NCBI RefSeq assembly: GCF_021513175.1
Contig: NZ_CP090953.1
Span: 2,042,501 to 2,106,500 of the forward strand
Source of the DNA: Sphingomonas sp. S2-65
GTDB taxonomy: Bacteria > Pseudomonadota > Alphaproteobacteria > Sphingomonadales > Sphingomonadaceae
Length of the DNA stretch: 64,000 nt
Reading direction: 5' to 3'
Shown: in pieces, positions 52,987 through 62,378 of the stretch
Layout: each line of letters begins with the position of its first letter
Position numbering within the stretch: the stretch's first letter is position 1
Notes under the pieces: model-generated
Told to the model about the DNA's origin: nothing
Database searches by the model: none
The model's input: the letters and a program-made list of their open reading frames with translations, nothing else
Position numbers and translations under genes: made by a program

Positions 52987-54165
52987 TCAGGAGCGCCGGA
53001 TCGTCTCACCGATCCTGACTGCCTCCAAGCCCAGCCACGAAGCCATCCTACTCAGCTCGTCCGCGAGGCGCGCGACGGTTTCGTTCGGAGCACCGGGCTC
53101 AAGCGTTACGCGGTGCGCGAGGAGTACGCCGGCCTGCCGGTCAGCCTTGAGATCGACGCGCGCGACTAGCGCCTCGTCCATCAGGAAGGGCAGGACGTAA
53201 TAGCCATGCGTGCGTTTTTCCTGCGGCACGTAGATCTCGATCCGATAGCGAAATCCGAAGAGGCGTTCCGCGCGACTACGGTCCCATATCAGGGGATCGA
53301 ACGGTGCAAGCAGCGCGGCGTTGTGAACTCGGCGAGGCAAGCGCGCGTCGCGATGCATCCAAGCCTTTTGGCTCCAGCCTTTGACACGGACGGGAACGAG
53401 GGTGCCGGCCTCCGCGAGCGCTGCGATCGCATGATCCCCCTCGTCTGGCTTCAAGCGGAAATAGTCACGCAGGTCAGCGGCGGTGGCCACGCCAAGCGCT
53501 CGGGCACTCCGCTCTATCAACGCGCGTTGCGCGCTTCCGACCTCAGGGGTGGGAAGATCGAGAACGGCACTAGGCAGTACCCTCTCAGGCAGGTCGTAGA
53601 CCCGCGCGAAACTGCCGCGGCGCGTGGCCGTCGTGATCTTGCCTGCCCAAAATAACCATTCGAGCGCATGCTTTGTTTGGCTCCATTCCCACCAGCCGCT
53701 TCTGCTTGAGCCATTCTCGAAGTCGGCAGCGGTTAACGCTCCCTCGCCCCTGATCCGATCAAGCACTTCCTGAGCCTGAGGACGAAGCTCCCCAGCGAAG
53801 CGCTTCAGTCCCTGGTATCCAATCTCGCCCCGTTCGGCGCGAGCCATACGCCAGCGCAGGAGCGGATGAAGATCGAGTGGAAGAAGCGAGGCTTCGTGCG
53901 CCCAATATTCGAACAGGCGCCGTTGACGCTTGGGACCCCAGGCGTCGCGCTCGAGCAACGTGCGATCGAAACTGCCGACCCGAGAAAACGCGGGGAGATA
54001 GTGGGCCCGCGTCAGCACGTTCACACTATCGATCTGGAAAAGCCCGAGCTGATCGATGGTCTTCCGCAGGTGTGCGGGGGTTGGCCGTTCCCGTCGACCG
54101 CTCGTGAAGCCCTGAGCGGCGAGTACGACACGCCGTGCGTGTTCAAGAGACAGGCTGATCACCAC
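52987..54165 (-). CDS. YcaQ-like winged-helix DNA glycosylase (ICE cargo)
   Basis: A 392-residue protein of the HTH_42/YcaQ family, whose E. coli member unhooks DNA interstrand crosslinks. The opening ISLSLEHARRVVLAAQGF and the motif LGLFQIDSVNVLTRAHYLP (the QID catalytic-site motif) are characteristic, as is LFEYWAHEASLLP. The start is uncertain: GTG at 54165 fits the family, while a TTG at 54198 is the longest option. It is the first cargo gene after the integrase, in the opposite orientation. About 140 bp on its 3' side and 150 bp on its 5' side hold nothing I can identify. Confidence 0.82.
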   Translation of the reverse strand: MVISLSLEHARRVVLAAQGFTSGRRERPTPAHLRKTIDQLGLFQIDSVNVLTRAHYLPAFSRVGSFDRTLLERDAWGPKRQRRLFEYWAHEASLLPLDLHPLLRWRMARAERGEIGYQGLKRFAGELRPQAQEVLDRIRGEGALTAADFENGSSRSGWWEWSQTKHALEWLFWAGKITTATRRGSFARVYDLPERVLPSAVLDLPTPEVGSAQRALIERSARALGVATAADLRDYFRLKPDEGDHAIAALAEAGTLVPVRVKGWSQKAWMHRDARLPRRVHNAALLAPFDPLIWDRSRAERLFGFRYRIEIYVPQEKRTHGYYVLPFLMDEALVARVDLKADRQAGVLLAHRVTLEPGAPNETVARLADELSRMASWLGLEAVRIGETIRRS

Positions 54166-54315
54166 CAAGCCGTGGCGGCAACAGCCCTCAAGCGTCAACC
54201 TTCAACCATTCCCACCAATCAGGAGGCGGCGCTGGCGCTCAAAGCAGGACCTTCGAAGACCGGCTGTCTCTCCCGAAAACCGTCAGTAACGCACCGTCGT
54301 GCGATCGCGGGGTCA

Positions 54316-55128
54316 TCAGCTCGAGTGACGCTCTGCCATGTAACGCCCCGGGGACGTACCGAGCGCTTTGCGGAACATCGTCACGAAGCTGGGCACGCTC
54401 TCATAGCCAAGGTCACCAGCCACGCGCTGGATCGAGGCGCCCCCGGCGAGCCACTTTACCGCAAGCACGATGGCGAACTGCTGGCGCCAGCGGCCGAAGC
54501 TCATGCCGGTCTCCCGACATACCAGACGCCCCAGCGTTCGTTCGCTCATGCCGGCGCGCTTCGCCCAGACCGTCAGGCTGCCCCGATCTGCGGGCGAAGC
54601 CATCATTTCATCCACAATTTTGCGCAGGCGAGGATCGCGCGGCATTGGCAGATGTAGATCCTCGACCTGTGCCGAACCCAGTTCGTCGAGCAGCACCGCC
54701 ACCAGCCGCGCGTTCGCGCCATCTTGTTCATAGAAATAGGGCAGACGCGCAGCACGGGTCAGAAGCTCGCGCAGGAGCGGTGTCACCGAAACCGCGCAGC
54801 ATGTCTGCGGTAACTGCGTGCCCACGGCAGGATCGACGAACGCATTATAGCCTTCGAGCATGCCGGTCACCTTGATGGCATGGAGCGCACCGCCCGGTAT
54901 CCAGATCGCGCTGCGCGGCGGGACGATCCACAATCCGCCTTCCACCTCGCAACTGAGCGCACCGCGCTGGACGAGCATCATCTGGCCCTTTCTGTGGCTG
55001 TGCTGCTCAAGCTCGAAGCCACCCGTGTCGGACATCTCGGCACCGAACGCCACGATCGGGCGCGGCACCTCGTCTGGATCGCTCCAATCGAAGTCTTCGG
55101 CGTCGCTTAGGATCGGCAAGGCGGGCAC
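54316..55128 (-). CDS. AraC family transcriptional regulator with cupin sensor domain
   Basis: A 270-residue regulator. The N-terminal half is a cupin (EQHSHRKGQMMLVQRGALSC and IWIPGGALHAIKVTG) and the C-terminal ~100 residues are two helix-turn-helix units (SERTLGRLVCRETGMSFGRW; IQRVAGDLGYESVPSFVTMF, then GTSPGRYM). It is divergent from the O-methyltransferase across ~140 bp, so it probably controls that gene. The frame remains open far upstream, antisense to the methyltransferase. GTG at 55128 is chosen because the cupin begins just after it; no strong ribosome-binding site is visible. Confidence 0.82.
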   Translation of the reverse strand: MPALPILSDAEDFDWSDPDEVPRPIVAFGAEMSDTGGFELEQHSHRKGQMMLVQRGALSCEVEGGLWIVPPRSAIWIPGGALHAIKVTGMLEGYNAFVDPAVGTQLPQTCCAVSVTPLLRELLTRAARLPYFYEQDGANARLVAVLLDELGSAQVEDLHLPMPRDPRLRKIVDEMMASPADRGSLTVWAKRAGMSERTLGRLVCRETGMSFGRWRQQFAIVLAVKWLAGGASIQRVAGDLGYESVPSFVTMFRKALGTSPGRYMAERHSS

Positions 55129-55269
55129 CCACAGCAGGCGGGCGCAATGGCGAGATCGAATAACATTCTGTCCGGCCTTCGTAATGACGACATGCTCGGT
55201 GCCCGGTATCCGGTCGGCGTCACCCCGTCGAGGCCGGAAGCGCAGGCCGCATCGATATAGGAAGCATGC

Positions 55270-55959
55270 ATGAACACTCTGGACAGCAGCCGTGTCGCCG
55301 ATCTTCTGAGGAGCCTGCACCAAGAGGCCGAAGCGTCGGATCGCGAACATCTCGAGACGATGACGACCGCGTTCAACGGCCCGGGCGGCACTGAGCAAAT
55401 GATCTCGGACATTCTTGCGGACGAGCAGGCCGACTATTCGACCATCTATCACCGCTACGCCGACAATTTCCTGGCGGTCTCGCCGGACTATGGGCGTTTC
55501 CTCTACGCGATGGCGCGAGCCCGCCAGGCGACCCGGATGGTCGAGTTCGGCACATCGATGGGAATTTCGACAATCTATCTTGCGGCCGCGCTGCGCGACA
55601 ATGGCGGCGGTCATCTCATCGGCAGCGAGATGGAGCCAACCAAGGTGGCACGCGCGCGGGCGAACCTCGATGCGGCGGGGCTCGCCGATCTTGTCGATAT
55701 CCGCACCGGCGACGCGCTCGAGACGCTCCAGGCAATCGGCGGCGAGGTCGACCTGTTGCTGGTGGACGGTGCCTTCTCGCTCTACCTGCCAGTGCTCAAG
55801 CTGGTCGAGCCCTGGCTGAAGCCCGGCGCGGTAATCCTCGGCGAAAACGCCTTCGAGCCAGAATATCAGGGCTATGTCCGCAACGCTGCCAACGGTTACG
55901 TCTCGTTTGCCCTTCCCGATGAAAGCCGAGGCAATGCATTTACCGTGAAGGTATCGTGA
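55270..55959 (+). CDS. class I SAM-dependent O-methyltransferase
   Basis: A 229-residue methyltransferase of the catechol-O-methyltransferase-like group. MVEFGTSMGISTIYLAAAL is SAM motif I, GSEMEPTKVARARANL holds the acidic ribose-binding residue, and LLLVDGAFSLYLPVLKL is the metal-side Asp motif, with Ala-Phe where most family members have a second acidic residue. The substrate is not identifiable. It is divergent from an AraC-type regulator, and its stop overlaps the start of a broken siderophore-interacting-protein gene (TGATG), so the two formed an operon. Confidence 0.83.
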   Translation: MNTLDSSRVADLLRSLHQEAEASDREHLETMTTAFNGPGGTEQMISDILADEQADYSTIYHRYADNFLAVSPDYGRFLYAMARARQATRMVEFGTSMGISTIYLAAALRDNGGGHLIGSEMEPTKVARARANLDAAGLADLVDIRTGDALETLQAIGGEVDLLLVDGAFSLYLPVLKLVEPWLKPGAVILGENAFEPEYQGYVRNAANGYVSFALPDESRGNAFTVKVS

Positions 55960-56703
55960 TGCCGGCCGCGGGGTTGCAGGAACGCTCCACCAGAGAACCG
56001 GGGCGGTTGAGCAAGGCGATGATGCGCCTGTGGATGAAAACGGCGACCATCGTGGCAACCGAGCGATTGGCCGACCGCTTCCATTTGATCACGCTGGAGG
56101 GGCCGGCACTCGCGGATGTGCCTTGGTTGCCCGGACAGAAGGTGCAGATCGCGATGGGCTCGGCCTTCGTCACGCGGACCTACACGCCGGTCGAGTGGAA
56201 CCCGTCCACCGGGCGAACGTGCATTCTAGGCTATGCTCATGGCGAAGGACCCGGAAGCGCCTGGCTCCGTACTGTTGCGCCCGGTGACGAATGCAGCATC
56301 TTCGGCCCGCGCGCATCGCTGGACCTCTCGCGCGTGCGGGGCCCCGCTCGTCATCGTCGGTGACGAGACCTCGATAGGTCTCGTTTATGCGGCAACCCAC
56401 CAGGACCCGACGCGTCTCGTATCGGCTTGCCTCACCGTCGAAGACGTCGAGAGTGCACGACGGGTCGCCGAGCACCTTGGTCTCCTTGATGTGGCGCTGG
56501 TTGCACGGAGAGGCGACGATTCGCACTTCGCGGCAATGGAAGCGACGCTCGCTGAGGCCGCCGTGGATGGCGCATCCCTCGTGCTGACCGGGAATGCGGG
56601 GACGATCCAGCGGCTTCGCCAGGGCCTGCGGCCGCGATCGTTTCCTACCGGGCGTGTCATCACGAAAGCTTATTGGGCCCTTGGAAAGACTGGTCTTGAC
56701 TAA
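55959..56703 (+). pseudogene. siderophore-interacting-protein (SIP) family flavoreductase, frameshifted
   Basis: The first part (to 56363) encodes an FAD-binding barrel (RFHLITLEGPALADVPWLPG, then SAFVTRTYTPVEW) and stops early. The NADP domain continues in another frame to 56703 (PLVIVGDETSIGLVYAATHQ; ending RVITKAYWALGKTGLD). Removing one C from the cccc run at 56342-56345 restores a continuous reading (RVRG then PLVIVGDE). A one-base insertion therefore inactivated the gene, or it is a sequencing error in a ggggcccc tract. Intact homologues reduce ferric-siderophores or act as flavin-dependent reductases. It follows the O-methyltransferase with overlapping codons. Confidence 0.78.
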
Positions 56704-56832
56704 CCCCGCACCTCAGCAATGCTGCCTGCCCCGCTGGAACCTGCCTCACCGCTTGCTGCCTACTTCCGGTCGTAGTGTTCACACCTCAAGCGCACAAAAC
56801 CCGCTCCGCCAGTCGGCAATCTGATGGCCACG

Positions 56833-57033
56833 TCAGTTCCGTTCGAACAGCCGCTTCAGGCTCGGATAAAGGATGAAGGTCGACCGGCCGATTTTCACGG
56901 TCTCTATGGTGCCCTCCCCGATCAGTTCGTAGATCGTAGAGCGGCAGATGCCCGTCAGTTTCACCGCAGCGGAGATCCGCACGGCGATCGGATCCATCGC
57001 TTCGGGGTCGGTCGGAAGGGAGCCAGCGCTCAT
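56833..57033 (-). CDS. AlpA-like / excisionase-family HTH regulator
   Basis: A 66-residue protein with an excisionase-type helix-turn-helix (ISAAVKLTGICRSTIYELIG, then TVKIGRSTFILYPSLKRLF). Such proteins regulate integrase or excision of mobile elements. It overlaps the preceding DUF2274 gene by four bases (ATGA) and closes the trb operon. The ~130 bp between it and the SIP pseudogene hold nothing I recognise. Confidence 0.75.
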   Translation of the reverse strand: MSAGSLPTDPEAMDPIAVRISAAVKLTGICRSTIYELIGEGTIETVKIGRSTFILYPSLKRLFERN

Positions 57034-57242
57034 TTCGCCCTCCCCTTCTTGAACCCGCGATCGCTCTCGATGAACGCGACGAGCATCGCCGGGATGAGAT
57101 CGACGACCGGCTCCTCCCGGCCATAGGCCTGAGCATAGAGTGCGGCATAGTCGTTGAGAGCCTGGTTCAGGTCCGGCGTTACCGAAATGCTGAGCTTGAC
57201 TGGCGTGCGGTCGCGCAGCTGCGCGAGCTTGATGTCAGGCAT
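57030..57242 (-). CDS. DUF2274 protein of the trb operon
   Basis: A 70-residue protein with the DUF2274 pattern PDIKLAQLRDRTPVKLSISV and LIPAMLVAFIESDRGFKK, commonly found after trbI in proteobacterial ICEs. The ATG at 57242 follows the trbI stop by one base; the longer open frame upstream is antisense-like overlap of trbI. Function unknown, possibly a ribbon-helix-helix-like DNA-binding protein judging by size and the PVKLSISV strand. Confidence 0.78.
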   Translation of the reverse strand: MPDIKLAQLRDRTPVKLSISVTPDLNQALNDYAALYAQAYGREEPVVDLIPAMLVAFIESDRGFKKGRAK

Positions 57243-57243
57243 G

Positions 57244-58467
57244 TTATCGCTCCTGGCGCGGCGAGGGTGCGAGGACGATGTCCTTGTGCACCACGACGCG
57301 GAGTGGCCAGCCGGGCCGCACCTTGAGGGTCGGCTGGACGTTGAGCTTCTTGGTGACGATCTGGTCGCCTGCGCGCGAGGTGCCCTGCTGGGCGGACTCA
57401 CGGATCGCGCGGACGAGGTCGCCTTCGCTATTGCCCAGGCTCAGCTCGGTGCCGACCCCGAGCAACGTCGACAGGGTCACACCCTTGAGCAGCTGCCAGG
57501 TATGGACGTCGACCTTGTCGTCCAGGCCGGCATAGCCAGCCGTGTCGGTCGCGGGCACATTGTCGATCCGGATCGAACTGCCGTTCGGAAAGACGATGCG
57601 CTGCCAGACAACCAGGGCCCGGCTTTGCCCATAGGCCACGACGCTGTCGTAGCTGCCAATCAGGCGGGCTCCTTGCGGGACGAGCAGGAGCTGGCCGGTG
57701 GCGCTGTCATAGGCGTTCTCGGTCACCTGGGCGGTGACGAGCCCGGGCAGGTCCGAGTTGAGCCCCGTGATCAGGCTCGCGGCGATGATGCTGCCGGCGC
57801 TCAGCGTATATGGCGAGACCGGCGCAACCAGACCGTGGGGGTTGATGTCGCTGGTCTGGTCCTTGCTGGCGAGGAAGTCGGCCTTGCGTTGCTGGTTGCC
57901 GGGATCGCGCGCGGGATCGACGGCGATCGTCGCCGAACCTCCTTCCCGGGCCGGCGCAGCCGTCGGCATAGCGGCCGATGGAACAGTGCGCATTGCGTGC
58001 TCGGAGCTGCCGAGCTGCATCATGACACCGGACTGGCGGGCCGCCTTGCGCTCGGCGAGAAGCCGCTGTCGCTCGGCTTCGGCCGCTTGTGCGGCATGGT
58101 CCGAAGAGCCTGCGGGCGGTAATTCCCCGAAGGCCTCCTGCCGGCGCAGGATCGGGCGCCCGAGGTCGCCGGGCAGTGGCGGCCCGAGCTTCGGCACGTC
58201 GCCATAGCTTTTCGGCGCGCCGGCAAGTGCATCGTCGGGAGCCCGACTTGCAATGTCCTTCTGGTCGTCGGTGCCGGCGACGATCCGGAACGTTGCAGGC
58301 TTGAGCGCGAGCCAAGTGACCCCGACGATCGCTGTCGAACCCAACGCCGCGATAGCGATGATCGCGCCGCGGCGAAAGCGGATGACTCGGCCGGGGCGGC
58401 CGCGCAGCACAAGCGTCTCCGGGTCGAGCTTCGGCGCAGCCGTAGTAGTGGGCGTGGGCTCGCTCAT
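57244..58467 (-). CDS. trbI: conjugal transfer protein TrbI (VirB10 family)
   Basis: A 407-residue T4SS scaffold protein that spans the periplasm. One membrane helix lies at ~33-52 (IIAIAALGSTAIVGVTWLAL), followed by a Pro-rich variable region. The C-terminal TrbI domain has LSAGSIIAASLITGLNSDLPG, LLVPQGARLIGSYDSVVAYG and FPNGSSIRIDNVPATDTAGY. The start overlaps the trbG stop by four bases. In order it follows trbG, as in RP4 and Ti plasmids. Confidence 0.92.
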   Translation of the reverse strand: MSEPTPTTTAAPKLDPETLVLRGRPGRVIRFRRGAIIAIAALGSTAIVGVTWLALKPATFRIVAGTDDQKDIASRAPDDALAGAPKSYGDVPKLGPPLPGDLGRPILRRQEAFGELPPAGSSDHAAQAAEAERQRLLAERKAARQSGVMMQLGSSEHAMRTVPSAAMPTAAPAREGGSATIAVDPARDPGNQQRKADFLASKDQTSDINPHGLVAPVSPYTLSAGSIIAASLITGLNSDLPGLVTAQVTENAYDSATGQLLLVPQGARLIGSYDSVVAYGQSRALVVWQRIVFPNGSSIRIDNVPATDTAGYAGLDDKVDVHTWQLLKGVTLSTLLGVGTELSLGNSEGDLVRAIRESAQQGTSRAGDQIVTKKLNVQPTLKVRPGWPLRVVVHKDIVLAPSPRQER

Positions 58468-59417
58468 GACGCCCTCCGCTGCCGACGCGGCCGGTCGCCG
58501 GCCGTGCGGCTGATCCGGACAACGGATTGCTTCTTCGCTCCCAAGCGTAGCTCGGCGGCATCGAACAGCCGGTCAACCACATAAAAGCGGCCCGACATAC
58601 GGTAGTTGACGAGCTGGAGATCGCCCCGATCGCCGATGACGAACAGAGGCGGGGCTTCTCCGACGCCGACGCTTGCGGGAAACTCGATGAACGTCTGGCG
58701 GCCATCGTCGAAGGCGCGCAGCGGCCGCCAGCCTGGCTTGTCTCCGCTCACGGCGTAGCCGAAGTCGAGTTGCTCGACCGCCAGGCTCGCCGCGACAGGC
58801 TTTGCGGCTTCCGCCGACGCCTGTTGGCGGCGGATCGCGATCAGTTCGTCCTGCGGATAGGTCCAGCATAGCGCGGCCATCGCAGTGGCCGGCGTGCTCT
58901 CGAGCTGGAGATGGTATGCGCGCCGATCGGTTGTGATGACGAGGTTGGTCGAGAGTCCGGCCGTGAACGGCTTCACGAGGATATGGACCCGCTTGCTATC
59001 GCCAGCGCCGCTCGTCGTGTCTCCAACGGTCCACCTGGCGGTGTCGCCGGCGGCCACCGAGACGATCGCCTCGCCGGGCTGCAGGGCGACGTCCGTTACG
59101 CGCTCGGGCGCGGCGAACAGCCGGTACAGGACGCCATCGGCATAGGGATAGACCTGAACGGCGTTGACGAAGGCAGGTGCGGCGGGCTCCTGGGTCGCCT
59201 TTTTGTTCGCCCTGCGAACCCGAAGCTCGGCCGGCGATGGCCTGTGGCGATGGCGTATCGGGGGACGCGCTACCGGCGGCGGAGGAGCGACGGGATTTGC
59301 AGCAGGCGCCGGGGAGCCGGGTCCCACGTTGGCGGACTGAGGCGGTTGAGGAGGCGACGTTTGTGCGAAGGGGGGCACCGCGACGAGCGCGCTGGCCGCA
59401 AGCAGGATGCGGTTCAT
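58464..59417 (-). CDS. trbG: conjugal transfer protein TrbG (VirB9 family)
   Basis: A 317-residue periplasmic/outer-membrane core protein with a signal peptide (ILLAASALVAVPPFAQT) and Pro-rich start. The VirB9/CagX domain shows VYPYADGVLYRLFAAPERV, LQPGEAIVSVAAGDTARW, HILVKPFTAGLSTNLVITT and, near the end, RFYVVDRLFDAAELRLG. It overlaps trbI at its 3' end and trbF at its 5' end by four bases each. Confidence 0.92.
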   Translation of the reverse strand: MNRILLAASALVAVPPFAQTSPPQPPQSANVGPGSPAPAANPVAPPPPVARPPIRHRHRPSPAELRVRRANKKATQEPAAPAFVNAVQVYPYADGVLYRLFAAPERVTDVALQPGEAIVSVAAGDTARWTVGDTTSGAGDSKRVHILVKPFTAGLSTNLVITTDRRAYHLQLESTPATAMAALCWTYPQDELIAIRRQQASAEAAKPVAASLAVEQLDFGYAVSGDKPGWRPLRAFDDGRQTFIEFPASVGVGEAPPLFVIGDRGDLQLVNYRMSGRFYVVDRLFDAAELRLGAKKQSVVRISRTAGDRPRRQRRAS

Positions 59418-60220
59418 CGGCGTATCTCCGGTTGGGCTTGGGAGGGCGGGCCTAGGCTGAGATCGAGCGGCGATCCGCCGGCCACGCTGGGATCCGGGAT
59501 AGGTTTCGGCGCCGCGCTCGGCACATGGTCGGCGGGGGTCTCAAGCTCCCGGCTCCAGTCGATCGCGTCGACATACAGGCCGAGCGGGTTCTTCCGCAGC
59601 GTCTCGGCGTCGCGCGGGGGCTTGAGCAGGACGGTGACGATCGCGGTCCAGCGCGAGGTCCCGGCAAGGCTGCCCCGCTCATAGGCGCGCTCCGACCATT
59701 TGACCTGGAAGCTCGTCGCCGAGGCCCGAACCACGCTGGTCACCTGGACCGACACGGTCTTCTCGCCGACTGCGTCGAACGGGTTCGCCGAGCGGGCATA
59801 TTCCCCGAGGAAAATCGCGCCGCGCTTGGTCGCGAAGTCATAGGCATGAAGCCAGTTCTCGCGCATCAGCACCGGGTCGAGCGAGCGCCCGCGGACGTCG
59901 GTGATGAAGCGGGCAAGGAACCACGCAACCTGCGGATCGGTCGGCCGGTAGTCGGTCGCCGCCGGCGAGACCGCCTGCGCCTGGCCGAGATTGTCGACCT
60001 CGACGACATAGGGCACGACGCGGCTCTGCATCGACTGCCAGACCAGTCCCCCGGAAAGGCCGATGGTCAGCACCAGTCCGCCGAACGCCATCAATCGCCA
60101 GTTCCGCGCCTGGGCACGGGCGGAGCCGATCCGCTCGTCCCAGAGCTGGCCAGCCCGCTGATAGGGTGTCTCGGGTTCGTCCGTTCGCCCGTAGCGCTGG
60201 ACGGCACGTTTGAAGCGCAT
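59414..60220 (-). CDS. trbF: conjugal transfer protein TrbF (VirB8-like)
   Basis: A 268-residue inner-membrane protein with one helix at ~42-62 (LMAFGGLVLTIGLSGGLVW) and a periplasmic VirB8-like domain (VPYVVEVDNLGQAQAVSPA; QVAWFLARFITDVRGRSLDP; WTAIVTVLLKPPRDAETLRK). It begins at the base where trbL ends and overlaps trbG by four bases. Confidence 0.92.
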   Translation of the reverse strand: MRFKRAVQRYGRTDEPETPYQRAGQLWDERIGSARAQARNWRLMAFGGLVLTIGLSGGLVWQSMQSRVVPYVVEVDNLGQAQAVSPAATDYRPTDPQVAWFLARFITDVRGRSLDPVLMRENWLHAYDFATKRGAIFLGEYARSANPFDAVGEKTVSVQVTSVVRASATSFQVKWSERAYERGSLAGTSRWTAIVTVLLKPPRDAETLRKNPLGLYVDAIDWSRELETPADHVPSAAPKPIPDPSVAGGSPLDLSLGPPSQAQPEIRR

Positions 60221-61521
60221 CAGTCCTTCTCCTTGATGTCGGGTGTGGCGCCGCCACCGCCGCGATCCGAGCCTTGCAGGGCGTGAACTGCCATCTGGCG
60301 GTGGTGACGGCGGGATTGCGTATTCTGGAGGTCGCGTGCCCAGCCGGGCATGGCGCTAGACGCGGCGGGCGCCGTTTCCCCGGGGGACCCTGCGCCAGTC
60401 GTTCCCGCATTCCATGCCGCGCGGCGGCCCTGGGTGGTGGCGTCGAAAAGTCCCAGCGCGCTGCCCATGCCCTGGGCGGCAGCGCCGCGTGCCGCAGTCG
60501 CGACACCGACAATGCCGGCGCCGACGCTCTTCGATCCGGAGGTTTCCTGGCCAAGCTTGTAGGCAGTCGATGCCGCCGAGCCCATCGAGGTGCCCGCACG
60601 GATCGCGCCGAGCCCGGTGCCCGCAAGCCCCTTCGCGGCGGCGACACCTGCGCCGCCGGCGGCAGCGAAGCCCCCGGCCGCGAGTGCCGTGGTCGCGACC
60701 GCCGAGCCGGCGCCAAGCTGCGGGGCGCCGGAGACGAGGCCGGACGCGATGCCGGGCCCGAAGATGCCCAGCCCCAGCAGTGCCAGGCTGGCGAGAACGA
60801 GCGTCATCGCCTGGCCGATATCAGGCTCCTGGCCCTGGAGCGCGGAGGTGAACTCGGTGAAGAAGCCCGAGCCGATGCCCACGATGACGGCGAGCACCAT
60901 CACCTTGATACCCGAGGAGATGACGTTGCCGAGCACGCGCTCGGCCAGGAAGCTGGTGCGGTTCCACAGCGCGAACGGCACCAGGATGAACCCGGCCAGC
61001 GTCGTCAACTTGAACTCAAGGATGCAGACGAACATCTGCACCGCGAGGATGAAGAAGGCGACGATCACCACTAGCCAGGCAATCAGGAGCACCATGATCG
61101 TCAGGAAGTTGTCGAAGAAGGTGGTGAAGCCGAGCAGCTCGCTCGCCTGGTCGAGCAGCGGCCACGCGGCCTGGAACCCGGTCCCGGCGAGCCGTCCCGG
61201 GCGCAGCAAGTCGTCTGCGGCGAGCGCCCCGCCGCCCGCGGTGAGGCCCGCCTGCGCGAAGGATCGGAAGATGATGTCTGCGAGCGACGAGAAGCGGTTC
61301 AGGATCAGCGCGAACGCGCCGATGTAGAGGATCTTCTTGAGGAAGCGGCCGATGATGTCGTCCTCGCCGCCCATTGCCCAGAACAGGCCGGCGAGGGTGA
61401 TGTCGATGCCGATCAGCACCGATGTCAGGAAGCCAACATCGGGACCGAGCAGGCCGAACCCGCTATCGATGTAGCGGATGAAGTCGGCCATGAAGCGGTC
61501 GATCACGTTCAGGTCGTTCAC
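60220..61521 (-). CDS. trbL: conjugal transfer protein TrbL (VirB6-like)
   Basis: A 433-residue polytopic inner-membrane protein, with helices between ~25 and 300 (for example VLIGIDITLAGLFWAMGG; LTIMVLLIAWLVVIVAFFIL) and an Ala/Gly-rich C-terminal region. The GTG at 61521 is chosen because AAGGA lies seven bases before it and the family begins near LNVIDRFMADFIRYID; the open frame upstream is low-complexity. A 111-bp gap separates it from trbJ and holds nothing recognisable. Confidence 0.9.
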   Translation of the reverse strand: MNDLNVIDRFMADFIRYIDSGFGLLGPDVGFLTSVLIGIDITLAGLFWAMGGEDDIIGRFLKKILYIGAFALILNRFSSLADIIFRSFAQAGLTAGGGALAADDLLRPGRLAGTGFQAAWPLLDQASELLGFTTFFDNFLTIMVLLIAWLVVIVAFFILAVQMFVCILEFKLTTLAGFILVPFALWNRTSFLAERVLGNVISSGIKVMVLAVIVGIGSGFFTEFTSALQGQEPDIGQAMTLVLASLALLGLGIFGPGIASGLVSGAPQLGAGSAVATTALAAGGFAAAGGAGVAAAKGLAGTGLGAIRAGTSMGSAASTAYKLGQETSGSKSVGAGIVGVATAARGAAAQGMGSALGLFDATTQGRRAAWNAGTTGAGSPGETAPAASSAMPGWARDLQNTQSRRHHRQMAVHALQGSDRGGGGATPDIKEKD

Positions 61522-61632
61522 GGGCCTGTCCTTGAGTTGGGTGCCGCGGGACCCTGGCGAGGGGAGCGGTAGCCAGGGCCCCGCGGGCTGCGGTCGCAGC
61601 GGCGGGGGCACGATCCGCCGCGACCGGTCTCG

Positions 61633-62373
61633 CTATTGCTGGCGGGTGTAGGCGTTGCCGCTCCCGAGGAACTTGCGCGTTCCCGCGCGCGACGCTTCGG
61701 ACTCGGTCAGCTGGCGCTGCTTCTCGAGCGCATCGGCGCGGAACTGCGCAGCCATCATCTGCTGGAGCGCGAGTTGCTGCTTGGCGGTCAGCGCGAGAAG
61801 CTGGTTGGTCGCCTGGACGGCAGCGAGCGAGCCGTCGGCTCCCTGGCTTCGCGCGATCGCCGCCGCGAGTACCTCCGCGTCGTCGCGCGAGGCCTCGACG
61901 ATCTGGCTCTGGACAGCCATCGTCCGGCGAAAGGCATCGCTGCTCGCGTCGTAGCGGGCCCGCGCAGCCTGCAGCCGTTGGTCGCGCGTCGAGGCCGGGT
62001 CGAACGCGCGCGGATAAAGCGCGCGCAGCCTGGCATCGAGCTGGTCGACGCGGAAATCGAGGCCTTGCGCCTGCTTCATGAGCCGGTCGATGCCATCGAG
62101 CTTGTCGAGCAGCCCCTGGAGCTGGGGGAAGTCGATGGACTTCAGGTTCCTGTCCATCCGGAGCAGCACCTGCGCTTCGTTCTGAAGCGACTGGAGCTGG
62201 TTGTTGATCTGCTGGAGCGTGCGGGCCGCGGTCAGAATATTCTGGCTGTAGTTGCTCGGATCGAACACGGTGACCTGCGCGCGCGCCGACGTGGCGAAGC
62301 CCATGGTGAGCGAGCCTGCGGCAGCCACGCCGAGCGCGGTCGCGACCAGGTATTTGCGGGTGAGGATAGGCAT
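61633..62373 (-). CDS. trbJ: conjugal transfer protein TrbJ (VirB5-like)
   Basis: A 246-residue exported pilus-associated protein with a signal peptide (VATALGVAAAGSLTMGFATSARA). The mature part is helical, with the family features VFDPSNYSQNILTAARTLQQ and INNQLQSLQNEAQVLLRMD and a coiled C-terminus. The ATG at 62373 is preceded by AAGGAG at eight bases; a GTG one codon upstream is less likely. It lies five bases after trbE. Confidence 0.92.
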   Translation of the reverse strand: MPILTRKYLVATALGVAAAGSLTMGFATSARAQVTVFDPSNYSQNILTAARTLQQINNQLQSLQNEAQVLLRMDRNLKSIDFPQLQGLLDKLDGIDRLMKQAQGLDFRVDQLDARLRALYPRAFDPASTRDQRLQAARARYDASSDAFRRTMAVQSQIVEASRDDAEVLAAAIARSQGADGSLAAVQATNQLLALTAKQQLALQQMMAAQFRADALEKQRQLTESEASRAGTRKFLGSGNAYTRQQ

Positions 62374-62378
62374 CACTT

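Noticed and set aside
55129..56058. N-terminal extension of the AraC regulator frame up to 580 codons
   Set aside because: The extension is antisense to a good O-methyltransferase and has no domain; a 270-residue cupin-AraC protein is the normal size.
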